Origin: Hortaea werneckii
Lineage: Eukaryota > Ascomycota > Dothideomycetes > Mycosphaerellales > Teratosphaeriaceae
Reading direction: 5' to 3'
Length of the DNA stretch: 64,000 bases
NCBI GenBank assembly: GCA_037044905.1
Contig: JBAOKB010000174.1
Span: forward strand, 124,001 to 188,000
Shown: positions 31,968 to 42,627 of the stretch, one piece after another
Position numbering within the stretch: position 1 is the stretch's first letter
How the letters are laid out: every line of letters begins with the position of its first letter
The notes under the pieces: model-generated
What the model was told of the DNA's origin: nothing
Database searches by the model: none
Seen by the model: the letters and a program-made list of their open reading frames with translations, nothing else
Translations under genes and position numbers: made by a program

Positions 31968-32800
31968 GAAAGCTTCGTCTCTACAAGATTATGCCAGAAG
32001 ATCCGAGCCTTGTCCTGGAGATGGGAATGGATTCTCGGCCGGCGCCGCAATCAGGTAGGAACCGCGGTGGGCGCCGACATATGTACTGTGCTGCGTTGCG
32101 GCAATACTAGCTCTAGACGCAATCGGGTGTCTCTGGGCAGGTACGCATCATGAAGCATTCAAGGTTCGCCCGTGGCCGTCCCTCTGCGTCCAAGTGTGCA
32201 GCTCATATCCTGGACGCGTCAGAGCTTCCAGCGTCACATGTGGCCAGCTCGGAGCGGGTGTAGATCCCGTGATGAGCATGAGCTTCAGCCATGTCTTCAG
32301 CCATGTTGATTAGAAGGTTTCTCGCTTGGCGTGGTACTCGCTGTTGTTTTATTATGCCGCTACACCCTCCGATAATGGAGACCGTCAGCCTGATGGTGGT
32401 TGCGAGTACATCATAGCGAATGCTGAAGTTGTTCAAGACGGAGTCCAATGGGTGCAACTGGATGCATTCAACTGCATTGGTTGCATTAGTCCCAATCCGA
32501 AATCCGGGGCCCCGCATATCTCAGACTTGATCCGTGCGCCAGCTGTCGCGTGATATGGATGGATTGGGTTAAGCAGCTCATGATCATCCAGGTCTCGTGC
32601 AACGAGGGGAGGAGGGGCAGCTCTCAAGGCGGGGCTGAGCGAGAGCTTGCTCATCTATGTACCTAGAGCCATTGACCTTCCCTTTCATCCCTTTACACCC
32701 TCCTGTTCCTGACTACTGCAACTCCTCTTCCATCATCGTCGATATATCAAACCATCCATTCCCAACTCTCCCAAGCTTGTAGCTTACCATCATCACAACA
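31968..32800. other. Intergenic 0.8 kb
   Basis: Contains the 3' flank of the pectinesterase and a C/T-rich leader just before the next start codon. No gene was seen. Confidence 0.4.
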
Positions 32801-33523
32801 ATGGCCGCTGAAGTACAAGAACCGACTGCTCCCTTGAGCAAGGTTGACTCCGCTGTTGACGACGCCCCGGCCTCGCCGTCAGATGCGAAGCCCACCAAGC
32901 ATCGCAGAAGCAGCAGTATCGTCGAAGGCGTCTTCAACATCAACGATCTCGAAAAGGAGAATGTTGACATCAAGCTCGCGCCGGAGACGCAGAAGCTCAA
33001 TTGGTATGCCATGCCCTCCTCCATCCGCGCCTTCCGCAGGCCCAGAAAGCTGACCCCAACGATAGGAAGCTGAACCAGTCTCCCGCCACCATCGAGGACA
33101 AGGAAGCCCTCGGCAAGCTCCTCACCACCCCACCCATCCGGAAGATCGACCTGAAATGGCCGCTCGGATTGGAAGTCACGGCCCGCAACAAGATGGGCGT
33201 CACCATCAAAGACGCCTGTGATGCCATCTACAAGCAGTTCAAGAAGAAGGTCAGTCAAGCTGAAATATGCAAAGCAGCATGTCTTGCAGACCTCGCTGAC
33301 ATGCATCTAGGCCGATGACGAGCTCGATAAGCCATACCTTGCCGGCTTCGAATGGGACCGTGAGGAGTGCTACACCAAGGTAATTCTTTTCTCGTCCTCT
33401 CACATTATCCGTACCTGATGCTGACCCCCGAGCAAGTTCATCGTACACCAGAAGTCCACGGGCGAGGCACCGGTTGGCGGGAGCTCCAAGAAGAAGAAGA
33501 ACAAGGGCGGCGAGGAGGCATAA
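32801..33523 (+). CDS. Small DUF6699-like protein
   Basis: Exons 32801-33003, 33066-33249, 33311-33379 and 33437-33523 (introns 57-62 bp) give 180 residues, fully in frame. The N-terminus is Ser/Pro-rich and disordered. The core, KLNQSPATIEDKEALGKLL, then PPIRKIDLKWPLGLEV, GVTIKDACDAIYKQFKKK and LAGFEWDREECY, resembles the fungal DUF6699 fold (a hydrophobic strand, then GVTV-D-hAIY). The C-terminus is a Lys-rich tail (SSKKKKNKGG), perhaps nuclear-localising. Function unknown; identification is by resemblance only. Confidence 0.78.
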
Positions 33524-34350
33524 GTCCGCTGAGCGGCAAAATTTCCATGTGTCCCGAGGATCTCTGGCCGCCACTCGTTTCGGCTAGGGAGGATTCTCGG
33601 GACCGGGAACCATGGTATCAACGGTGTCGGACGAGATGGCTTTTTCTCGGAAAGCACCGCATGCGGGAATAGGCGTCGTTGCGGAATGCATCTGCTGGCG
33701 TACGATAGACCCTAGCTCAGTCAGTCCACTCTCGAATCTAATTGCAGGAATACCACGATTTATCGCAGAAGCAAGCCCCTCATCTATTCTCTCCTTTCAG
33801 TACTGTGGGCCAACGAGCCGAAGTGCATGTACTGAACATGGCAGTGGAACCACGTCCTTCATAACTTTGCTCTACCGCAGTTCACCCGTGACGAGAGATG
33901 AGGAAGCGATGCAATGTGCACATCAAAATTGATTAAGTTATGCACAGAACGCCACGCCACCCGCCCCTCAAGAAACCCAAAATGGTATCATATGCACGCT
34001 GTAATAGGGCTCTCCAAGAATGCAAAAGCCATCAACCACCTGTCCCCCGACAAGAACGCTGCAGCCGTCGAATGGCCTCAGTTGACCTAGCTCGAGCTAC
34101 AGCATATCATGCCACAGGCCAATGCAGCGAGACTACTGCAGCTTGTCGGAAGAAAGAAATCATGATTAGAAAGTTACGGTAAAAAGTAGGTGGGTAGGTA
34201 GGAAAGAGACCCTCTCAAGTCTTTTCGTGTATCGCACAGGCCCGCCTGTGATGATTTGGAGGATTCCCTCTCTCACTCTCCGACCCGTCCTGGAGACGCT
34301 TCCAGCTCAGCTCGGCTCAGACGCGGCACCTAGCATGGCGATATGGCGAT
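33524..34350. other. Convergent intergenic 0.8 kb
   Basis: It lies between two convergent 3' ends (the DUF6699-like and methyltransferase genes). I see nothing recognisable. Confidence 0.4.
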
Positions 34351-35618
34351 CTACACCTTCTTCGGGAAAGGATCCGATCCGTCGACCTCCGACGGCGGCG
34401 TGCCGGCGTTGACAGCGGTATCCGAGCTCGCGGGCGATGCGGTCTTGGTACGTTCCAGATCCACCTCGGCCGGCTTCTCGGCCACCCAGTGGTAGCTCGT
34501 GGTGATAAGGCGCGCGCGGTCGGCCTCGATAAAGGCATCGCAGTCTTGCGTCAGGCGGTTGAAGAGGGTCCTGAAGTGGGTCGGGAGAAGACCTATCCTG
34601 ACCAGGCCCAGCAAAGCCGCCCGCGTGGTTCGGAAGTAGCCGTCGGCGCTTTCGATCAGTGGCGCCTGCAGGCCGTCGATGCTTGCGTTTTCGTGCTTGA
34701 TCATTCGGAAGCCGGCGGATTCCAAGGCCTTCACCATCGAATGTGGCGTGGGAGTGCCTACTGCTCCTATTAGGGGCTTGATCGCGCGCATCAATTTTTG
34801 GTGGTGCGTATCGGTCGGGTCGTAGGCGTCCAGACTCGCCCAGTCCAGCAGAGATAGACGTGCGCCGGGCTTCAACACGCGATGAAGCTCCTTGCATAAG
34901 GCCGGGATGTCTTTGCATAGACTGAATGCTTGGATCTGGTAGAAGCCATCGAACTGGTTGTCCTCCAGGGGCAGCGGGAGATCATTAAAGTCAGCATGCA
35001 GGAATTCGTTCTGGAAGCGCTTCTGCTTGTTGAAGGCTACAGCACTCGCGATCTGATCGCCGTCAATGTTAAGGCCAGTCACCCGCGCACCGCTCATACT
35101 CGTCATATGTGCAGCGACACGGCCTCTCCCGCAGCCAAGATCCAGGAGCTTGGCGTTCGGTGGCAAGTGAAGTTCCTCTGCTATGCTCTCCTCGTACAAG
35201 ATCTGATTCGCAGTAATGGAGGCATTGAGGTCCAGTGCAGGCGGGATGTACATCTTCTCCAGTTCTCCAATGGCACACAGGTGGTTGAGGACTCCGTAGT
35301 AATTTTGTAAACACTCGCCAACTCGATGCTGGTAATCCGGGCCCAGTGTCTCGACCATCATCTTCTCGTCGGCCCAGTCGAGATCTTCGGGGATGAGTCA
35401 ATATTTTGTCACTTCACATGCGTGTATCTAGACGTACCATAGATAATGTAGCTATCCATGAACGAGGACACCTGCTCAGGCGTCAAGCCTTTCAGAATGC
35501 GGAAAGATCGGAGTGCTGTCTCATAACGACCTAGTCTATGAGGCTTGCGGGTCTTCTTGCTAAAGTCAAGAGAAGTTGGCTTCGCAAGATCCTGTTGCTG
35601 ATGGGTTGCTGCCGCCAT
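34351..35618 (-). CDS. SAM-dependent methyltransferase, sterol-24-C-methyltransferase-like
   Basis: Exons 35438-35618 and 34351-35384 (53 bp intron) give 404 residues with no frame error. The Rossmann methyltransferase motif I is LLDLGCGRGRVAAHM, with later motifs FLHADFNDLPLPLEDNQFDG, QAFSLCKDIPALCKELHRVL and PGARLSLLDWASLD. The long N- and C-terminal regions and the QNYYGVLNHLCAIGE element resemble fungal SMT-like enzymes. The classic Erg6 aromatic sterol-binding signature (a YEWGWG/FHF-type segment) is not seen, so I do not call it ERG6. The substrate could be a sterol or another lipid or secondary metabolite. Confidence 0.85.
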
Positions 35619-36859
35619 CCCTGCTAATACTCGAACTCCGGTAACGACAGGTTTAGATTGGCGAAAGCTTGAAACAGAAGCTTTCCAGATAAGGCAATTC
35701 GATCAGGGCGACAGTGAATGTAGCGAACGTGCCGGAGTGCTTACGCTGTGGCGTAAAGGCGTGGCGGTCGGTTCAGTTGTCTCAGCTGATAAAGGTGCCC
35801 GGTTGATGGTCGCCTTCTGTTGTGACAACGTCGATCGGCAAACAGGGTATGAGGAAGGAGCAGAGAGAATAGCTTCTGGACACAAAGTGAGCTGCAGTAC
35901 CTCGCCACGAGAGTCGGTTGGCGAGGTCGGCGCAAAAGATGACTCCATAATTTGGATTACAAAGATCACCGTCACGTGTGGATATCCTGGTGAAAGCCAT
36001 CCCGACAGCGAGGTCGTTTTCTGGCACGCACTCGCGAACAGGAAAGGCTTTAGCGCCGATTGACATTGTCAGTGTCAAGGTCTTGCTGCGCGTTCAGCTC
36101 GCCTCTGTGTCGCGCATACTTCGGACGCGTTTGACGCCCGACTTCCGCGATGCTCCCATCGACGATACCTGCGTCGACGACACCAGGTCAGCGTCTGAAG
36201 GAATTTTTTCCCGGGCGTATACGGAGCCATCGGCGTCTCTCATGAGTAAATCCACCTGCTCTGTCAGCAACGATCTTCGGGGAGAATGGGAAGAGGAAAT
36301 TGTGATGACGATGATCGTCGGCGGACGAGCCAAGGTGAGACAGATGAGGTAGTTCCGCGACAGCCGCATGGTTGCCCTTTTGAGCACAACCAGCTGCAGT
36401 CTCAATTAAGAGGCTGCATGTTGCTGATGGTCGCATCGTTCCGCTTGCCTATCTCTTCTGTTCCTCCGCCACTGTTGACATGGCTTCCAGGCCTAATTGC
36501 TGCCAACGGATCCTTCCAAGACCCGACATCCGAAGAGCTTCGAGGTAGCACCGCGCTTCGGACTGAGCTCCATGCCCTTGCCGAAGCAGATTCGAAAGGT
36601 TCAATTTGTTTTAATGTTGCAGTGCACCTTTGGCCTTTGGGTGCTAGTGATGAAGTTGTGGACGAGGTGCAGAGCCGCCGAAGTCTTCGGCTGAGAGGCA
36701 GAAACTTCCCGGCTGTAGCTTCCGGAATAGTGCAGTAGCTTTACACTGTTGCTTCATCAGGACCTCTTGGTTGTTCCTGTGCCGCTGCGTTGATAGACTG
36801 CCCACAGCTTCACCTAGCGAGATCTTTCATCAAAGACAATAGACTGTGTTGACTTGAGA
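35619..36859. other. Intergenic 1.2 kb
   Basis: Divergent promoters of the methyltransferase and the FAD oxidoreductase. Overlapping ORFs of 60-150 codons on both strands have no recognisable domain. Probably non-coding. Confidence 0.4.
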
Positions 36860-38298
36860 ATGGAACAGAGAGCACAAGTGCCTCCGGGCCTTCCAAAGAC
36901 AAACCCCACCATCTCCTATTGGCAGGATTCTCCATCAGATATAGCCAATCTCAGGACCACGACATATCTTCCTACCCAGGTAGATTTCGTGATCGTTGGC
37001 TCTGGCATAAGCGGCGCTTGTATCGCCCATAGACTGCTCAACAGGCTTCCCAATGCTCACGTTGTAATGCTTGAGGCGAGACAGGCATGTAGCGGTGCTA
37101 CGGGAAGGAATGGTGGACACACCAAAGCTGCCTCTTATCGTAGCTTCCTGAGTCACGAACGCGAATTGGGATTGGCAGAAGCGGTCAAGATTGCACGAAT
37201 GGAGTATGACAATATCATTGCCACTCATGACTTAGCCCGGAAGTTCGGCATCGACTGTGCATCGGTAATCTGTCCAACCGTGGATATCATCTTTAGTAAA
37301 ACGCAGTTGATGCTAGGCAAGGAAGCAATCCAGCGGATGCGTGAAACCATGGGTGAGAATGACCCAGCAGCTGATTACAAGACCTACACCGCGGGGGAAG
37401 CGCGAGAAAGGTTCAAACGCCGGACGCTCTCGCGGCGTTCGAGTACACAGCGGGCAGTCTAAGCGCCTATGCTTTCACCACGGGCATCCTGAATCTTGCG
37501 CTGGCGCAAGGACTAAACCTGCAAACTACAACTCCCGCTGAGAGCCTAGCATGGTCTTCCGACTCTAAAGGAGGTACATGGCGTGTTCAAACTCCACGCG
37601 GCCGTATCAGTACTTCCAATCTCATCCTTGCCACGAACGGGTACACAGCCCATCTCCTACCCCAATTCCAAGGCCTCATAGTCCCATTACATGGACAAGT
37701 GGTTGCGCAACGCCCTGGCTCAAGACTCCCACAACACGGACTAACACATACATACTCATTCATCCACGAGACAGGGTATGAGTACATGATGACACGGCCG
37801 TCCACTGCTGTCAACGCCGGTGATGTAGTAATTGGCGGTGGACTTCATCAGTTGCCAAATGACGGCGCTACAAGGTATGGTGAGACTGACGACAGCGACC
37901 TCGAGCCTTCGATCCAGAAGTATCTGCGGGAGTGCACACCTCGCTTCTTCGGCGAGAATTGGGGCGGAGATCACGATGCCGGCCGTATTAAGCAGGAATG
38001 GAGCGGGATCATGGGTGCCTCGGCGGATGGTCTGCCGTATGTCGGCGCTGTGCCTGAAGTGGCGCCAGGGCTTTGGATGTCCTGCTCCTTCAACGGCCAT
38101 GGTATGGTCTGGTGTCTCAAGAGCGCTGAAGCCTTGGTTGGTATGATGATAGGAGACGAAGCTGAACAGAAAGTCATTCGACACTGGTTCCCACAGTCCT
38201 CTATCGTGACGGCTGAACGCATGAGAGCAAAGTTCACGGGTAGGAAGGACCTGCGAGCACCTGGCGAGGTCGAATTTGGTGAGCGGGGTAAGCTGTGA
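36860..38298 (+). CDS. FAD-dependent oxidoreductase (DAO family), with an apparent one-base deletion
   Basis: About 479 residues if one base is restored; no introns. The start is ATG at 36860 (MEQRAQVPPG). The FAD-binding dinucleotide motif VIVGSGISGACIAHRLL is at about 45-61, with the adjacent HVVMLEARQACSGATGRNGGH region typical of the D-amino-acid-oxidase/DadA/glycine-oxidase superfamily. LILATNGYTAHLLPQFQGLI and GIMGASADGLPYVGAVPEV complete the fold. The frame breaks near 37414: upstream ends at ARERFK, downstream PDALAAFEYTAGSLSAYAFTTG is one frame over, as if AAAA had become AAA. It oxidises an amine or amino acid with peroxide release (family inference). Confidence 0.85.
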
Positions 38299-38506
38299 TG
38301 CAAATCATCGAATTACAATGCAATATCATTACAATCTATTTCTACCTCTACTAATAACTCGCGTAATCATGCATGTAGGAACCAGTAAATGCTGCCAAAG
38401 ATGCTAAACCACCAACGCCACGCTTGTCGTAAAGCTCATGCAAGGGAAGTGCTGAGAAACCTTCACCTAGAGCGGGAATGGTAATCTTCTCCACCTGTCG
38501 ATAAAT

Positions 38507-40365
38507 CTAGATGTCCTTGCGCGCATATTTGCTGTAGTCCTTTCGAAGAGTCTCGCCATACTGCCAATACGTTAGCAAATGTACATGTCACATGCAAATC
38601 TTGTTTCAACTTACCCTGTACAGCAAGAACGGAATAGGAATGAAAGCAATGCCCAAGAAAGCGAGCGTGAGCTAGCCCATCCCACGCCCAGGTCCTTGTA
38701 CATGGCCGTCGCGAATAGAGGGAAGCCAGCGCCAAAGCTAGATCGGAAGAGATCATTGCCAGCTAAGACACTAGCTGCGACCTCTGGATACGCATCGGGC
38801 AGGTAGTTCAACACGGAGTTGAACAGCAAGAAGGCACCGACCGAGAACCAGGCCGTACCGATGATAGGGACAATGTAATGAACCTCTGCCTTGGCGCTCC
38901 AGCCGAACCAGAAAAGACAGATAGGTATGCAGAAAGCACCGAAGAAAGCCGGGATGAGGCGCAGTTCAGGCTTGATCTCGCCTTTGTCGTTGAATTGGGG
39001 CTCGAGGTAATGCTTCAGGTAGAAGAAGAATGGTGGGATGACTATAAAGGCACCCGCCAGGATGCCGAGATAAGCGAGTCCCTGTGTTCCGAGTCCGAAG
39101 CCGTAGATTTCAACGAAGACGATGAAGAAGGACTCAAACCAGATGTAGAGCAGTCCATAGACGAGGGCGATATAAAGGTTAAGGAGGAAAACCATCGGCT
39201 CCATGAAGTTGAGCGTAATTGGGCGAACGATAGACATCATGACAACGTCCTTGCCGGTCATCTTCTCGGACATCAGCTCGGGCTCGCAGATCAACTTGTC
39301 GTCTCCAGTGATTTTACGCAGGCGCTTAGTGCGGCGGACGGATATTGTTGGCGCTGGTCTCGGGGAAGAAGAAGAACAGGAAAACCAAGCAGAACGCGCT
39401 CAGCCACATCAATTCCCAGATAGGCCATGTCCAGGGGGCAGTGAAGCCGCCTCGGATGGGACCGTACTGCACCGCGAACCCGCCAACAACGGGACCTAGA
39501 GTCGGACCGCAAACGGCGGCGATACCCCAGATGGAGATTGCGTAGGCTCTCGTCTTCGGAGCATAGATATCCGCAATGGATGCACCGCCGGTGGCAAGGA
39601 CGGGGGAGCCGAAGAAGCCAGTCAAGAAGCGGAAAGCCAGCAACATGCCGAAATTGGTCGCAAGCGCTGTCGGAGCCTGGAAGGCCACAAAGAAAACCAG
39701 TGTGATGAGGTAGATAGGATTCCTGCCGATCTGTGGAATCTCAGACATGGGAGCGAAGATCATCGGTCCGATACCATATCCAGCGACGAAGAGACACAGG
39801 CCAAGTGTTGCTGGTACGCGACCAACGCCAAAGATATTCATAACGTTGAAGAGACCGGGAGTGTAGATCGAAGAGCCGATATAGACTGACGTGGTGAGGA
39901 GGCAGATTTCGAAGGTCACGAAGAACTTCTTGCTGCGTGACCAGTTCTGCGGATTCGCTGGATCGTCGTCGCCGTACCAGGTCACCAGATGCCTGTCCCG
40001 TCCCTTCTCGGCATCGACCTTGATGCCACTGGCTTGGTTGATGTTGTTGTTTTCTTCTTCGTTGCCGACTCGTGTACGGGACGACCCATTCGAGTCCGAC
40101 CGGGAGTTTTGCATGCTTTGCCTGTTCGCAGGAGGCTGGAGGGTGAATTGATCTTCACGGGTCCTCACACCCCCAATGCCCGACATGTCGGTGCCGTCTT
40201 CGGGCGGGTTGGTGTCGCCATGGTGAGCGAGATAGCCGGATTTCTTTCATCGATGAAGCGCGTCCACATAGAAGGGTCCTCTTCTTCAGGATACTTGAAG
40301 TATTTGTTCTTAGTGGCGAGACGAACGAGCTGCCCGAAGGCAGTCTCGCGGAGCAGCTCTTTCAT
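38507..40365 (-). CDS. MFS drug exporter, FLR1/caffeine-resistance-like (DHA1), with three apparent indels
   Basis: Exons 38615-40365 and 38507-38560 (54 bp intron), about 601 residues. The N-terminus MKELLRETAFGQLVRLATKN and the motif YFKYPEEEDPSMWTRFIDE are typical of FLR1-type exporters. TM and motif blocks include SSIYTPGLFNVMNIFGV, FVAGYGIGPMIFAPMSEIP, GGASIADIYAPKTRAYAISI and TLGPVVGGFAVQ. Three frame changes are needed: a missing base near 40245, an extra base near 39338 and a missing base near 38671. Net change is minus one, matching the spliced length (1805). The last exon encodes YGETLRKDYSKYARKDI. Probable plasma-membrane efflux of toxic compounds. Confidence 0.87.
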
Positions 40366-41320
40366 TATAGATCAATCTGCTCTAGTTCTCCAGGGTAACA
40401 ATAGCCTGTCTTGATGAGGCACAAGAGCGTAGCAGGGCTGAGCAGGGGCAAGGATCAAGTGAAAGACACAAAGAATGAGGTGCTCAAAGAAAGGAAACAC
40501 TTCACCTAATGAACCAGACCTACCGGACTCAGAACGCAAAAGAAAACCCCGAGGATTTGATTCCTCATTAGTGATACGCCCTGATGCAGCGTTCAACAAA
40601 GCGTCATCGATACACGACCGCGCACATCCGCGCGCTCACTGTGAACGCGATCAAGATGCGATCGCAGTGAGATCGGGTTGTTTTGCAGAGAAAGCGTTCG
40701 ATGCCAAGGGGATTTGGCGTCATAGATGCGCGCTATGGTCAGGAAGCCGAAAGTCTCGATGGGAAAAGGTAGATGGGCTTCCAATGGCCGTCCGCCTTTT
40801 AAGACAGCGTTTTGTAGGGCTGATGCTGCCGGTGCCTGCGGTGTCTGCGGTTTTTGGCATGCTTGTCATGGAAAAGCATACTTTGGCCGTCCACTGATTC
40901 GAGACTTCTGGGCCTGCAGACGTCATCCCATAGTTTGGGTAGGTATTATGTATTTCTGTTGATGTACGTCGGGTTGACGCTGTGATCGGGATCAACCGAG
41001 CTTAAACGTCTCCAGGTTGCCTCGAGGTAGCCCTACTTTCTACGACATGGGCTGCAATAGTTTGGTGGTCAACTTCTTGGGCAATGGTCTCGAGAAAGTG
41101 AGGAGCTGAGTTTCATGAGCCTTCGCCAAAAGTAGATTCAAAGGTAGGCATATAGATTGCGACTGCCTAGGTTGTATTGTGTTGAACCCTCTATCGGCAG
41201 GGGTATTGCCAATCAAGAATGCAAGATCAAGTCATTATTTCTTGTAGCTCGAAAGCAGACTCTTCCAAAAAGTGATGGCAAGGTCCTCATCTACAGGCGC
41301 GACCACATGCAACTTGCTCA
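40366..41320. other. Intergenic 1.0 kb
   Basis: Promoter of the FLR1-like gene and 3' flank of the JmjC gene. No recognisable gene. Confidence 0.4.
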
Positions 41321-42319
41321 TCATCGGAACCACCAATTGACACTCCCAGTCATGCCCTCACCAGTCCCTTTAATACTATGCCACCAGCCCTTGGGGATGA
41401 ACAACCCATCCCCACTGCTCACCTCGACCTCCCAACACGCCTCTCTCGTCGGTCGCGCATCATCGCTGCCACCCCAAACCTCCTCTTCCAAAGCCTTCTT
41501 CTCCGCCCCTTGCATCATCTCCTCCCCTCGAATCGCCGCATTCGCACTCCCTCCAATCCTGTCCTGCACTTTCGCGAAAATCCCGTGGCCGACTTTAGGC
41601 TGGTACAGCCTTACCGTCTTCCTGCCTGCCAGCTGCACGAATAAGTTCGGATTCGGATCCCGATGTAGCGGCGTATAGGTAGGCGCCAAACCCAACCAGA
41701 TCGAGCTGTTATACACGTCCCCTTTCCCCGCGTTCAGCACAAGTTCCGGCGTCGGCACATCCTCTCGCAGTCCCTTTGGAAGATCACTCAGACTCGCTGG
41801 GCAAGGTAGACGTTCGCGGTCGGGGGCGCGAGGAGAGGGGTGGAGGCACTGAAGAAGAAGAAGTCGTTAGACCGTTGTCGTTTGGGCTTCTTGACCGCTT
41901 TTGCGCCGGGGACAAAGGCGCTGAAGTACCGGCTCGGACGGGAGCGGTAGGTGGATGTGGAAGGGTGGGAGTAGACGCACTCTAGGAAGAAGCTAAGCGG
42001 TTGCTCGATGCGCGCGAAGTTGTCCTGGTTGGTGATCTCGATGGGGACGAGGGTCGAGGCGTAGTTGCTCAGATAGGAGCGGTTGATCTCGAGGGCGCTG
42101 CTGCCCTTCCCGCTGGCTTTCGAGAACCACTTGCCGATTGCTGGGACATGGTTGAAAGTGCCGCGAGGGAGCAGTGCGGGCGTGGCGGGCTCGAAGGCTT
42201 GCTGGCGGAAGGTGTCGATAGAGGCATCGGGTAATGTAGGCACTGAGCGCAGGTTGCGCCGCGGTGCTATATTGTTTACATGCTATGCCTGCCCTTTCAA
42301 TCGCGCGTTGGCTGAGCAT
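41321..42319 (-). CDS. JmjC/cupin_8-type Fe(II)/2-oxoglutarate oxygenase, possibly mitochondrial; two apparent indels
   Basis: From the ATG at 42317-42319 to the stop at 41321 the span is 999 bp, about 332 residues, and no intron is needed. The N-terminus MLSQRAIERAGIACKQYSTA is Arg-rich and lacks acidic residues apart from one Glu, like a mitochondrial presequence. The JmjC core shows IWLGLAPTYTPLHRDPNPNL with the metal-binding HxD (HRD), VQLAGRKTVRLYQP and the distal His in IPKGWWHSIKG. The sequence changes frame twice: an extra base near 42260 (STA to RRNLRSVPTLPDAS) and a missing base near 41792 (VYLAQ to SLSDLPKGLREDVPTPELV). These cancel, consistent with the length. The substrate is unknown; relatives hydroxylate proteins or tRNA. 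Confidence 0.8.
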
Positions 42320-42627
42320 GGGCGTCGTCTGTAGCGTATGCGTTATTCGTTCAAGACCCCGATGCAAGATGGAGACTCTGGAGCTGCGGGTGATTGTGAT
42401 CTGAGCTGACTAAGAGGCGGGACATGCGTGACATTGACCACAACCGTGCTCTTTGCAATGAACTTGATTGAGGACATATTTATTGTAATAAGCAGAATGA
42501 AAAGAGCAAAGTATTTGTAAAAATTGACTGCGCATGCTCTGCAAGACCGAAATGAACATCACATTTGGCTATTAAGCTATTAAGCCAACAGGCTAAACCA
42601 ATCCATGTCACAACCATCCTAGGCCGT
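42320..42627. other. Short intergenic region
   Basis: A 308 bp gap between the JmjC start and the CYP505 stop, both on the minus strand. AT-rich around 42480-42520; no other feature. Confidence 0.4.

Noticed and set aside
33705..33760. TAGCTCAGTCAG sequence reminiscent of a tRNA D-arm
   Set aside because: No T-arm with GGTTCGAATCC and no cloverleaf partner within 90 bp.
35978..36738. Overlapping plus- and minus-strand ORFs between methyltransferase and FAD oxidoreductase
   Set aside because: No motif, signal peptide or splice pattern supports a gene; the frames overlap on both strands.
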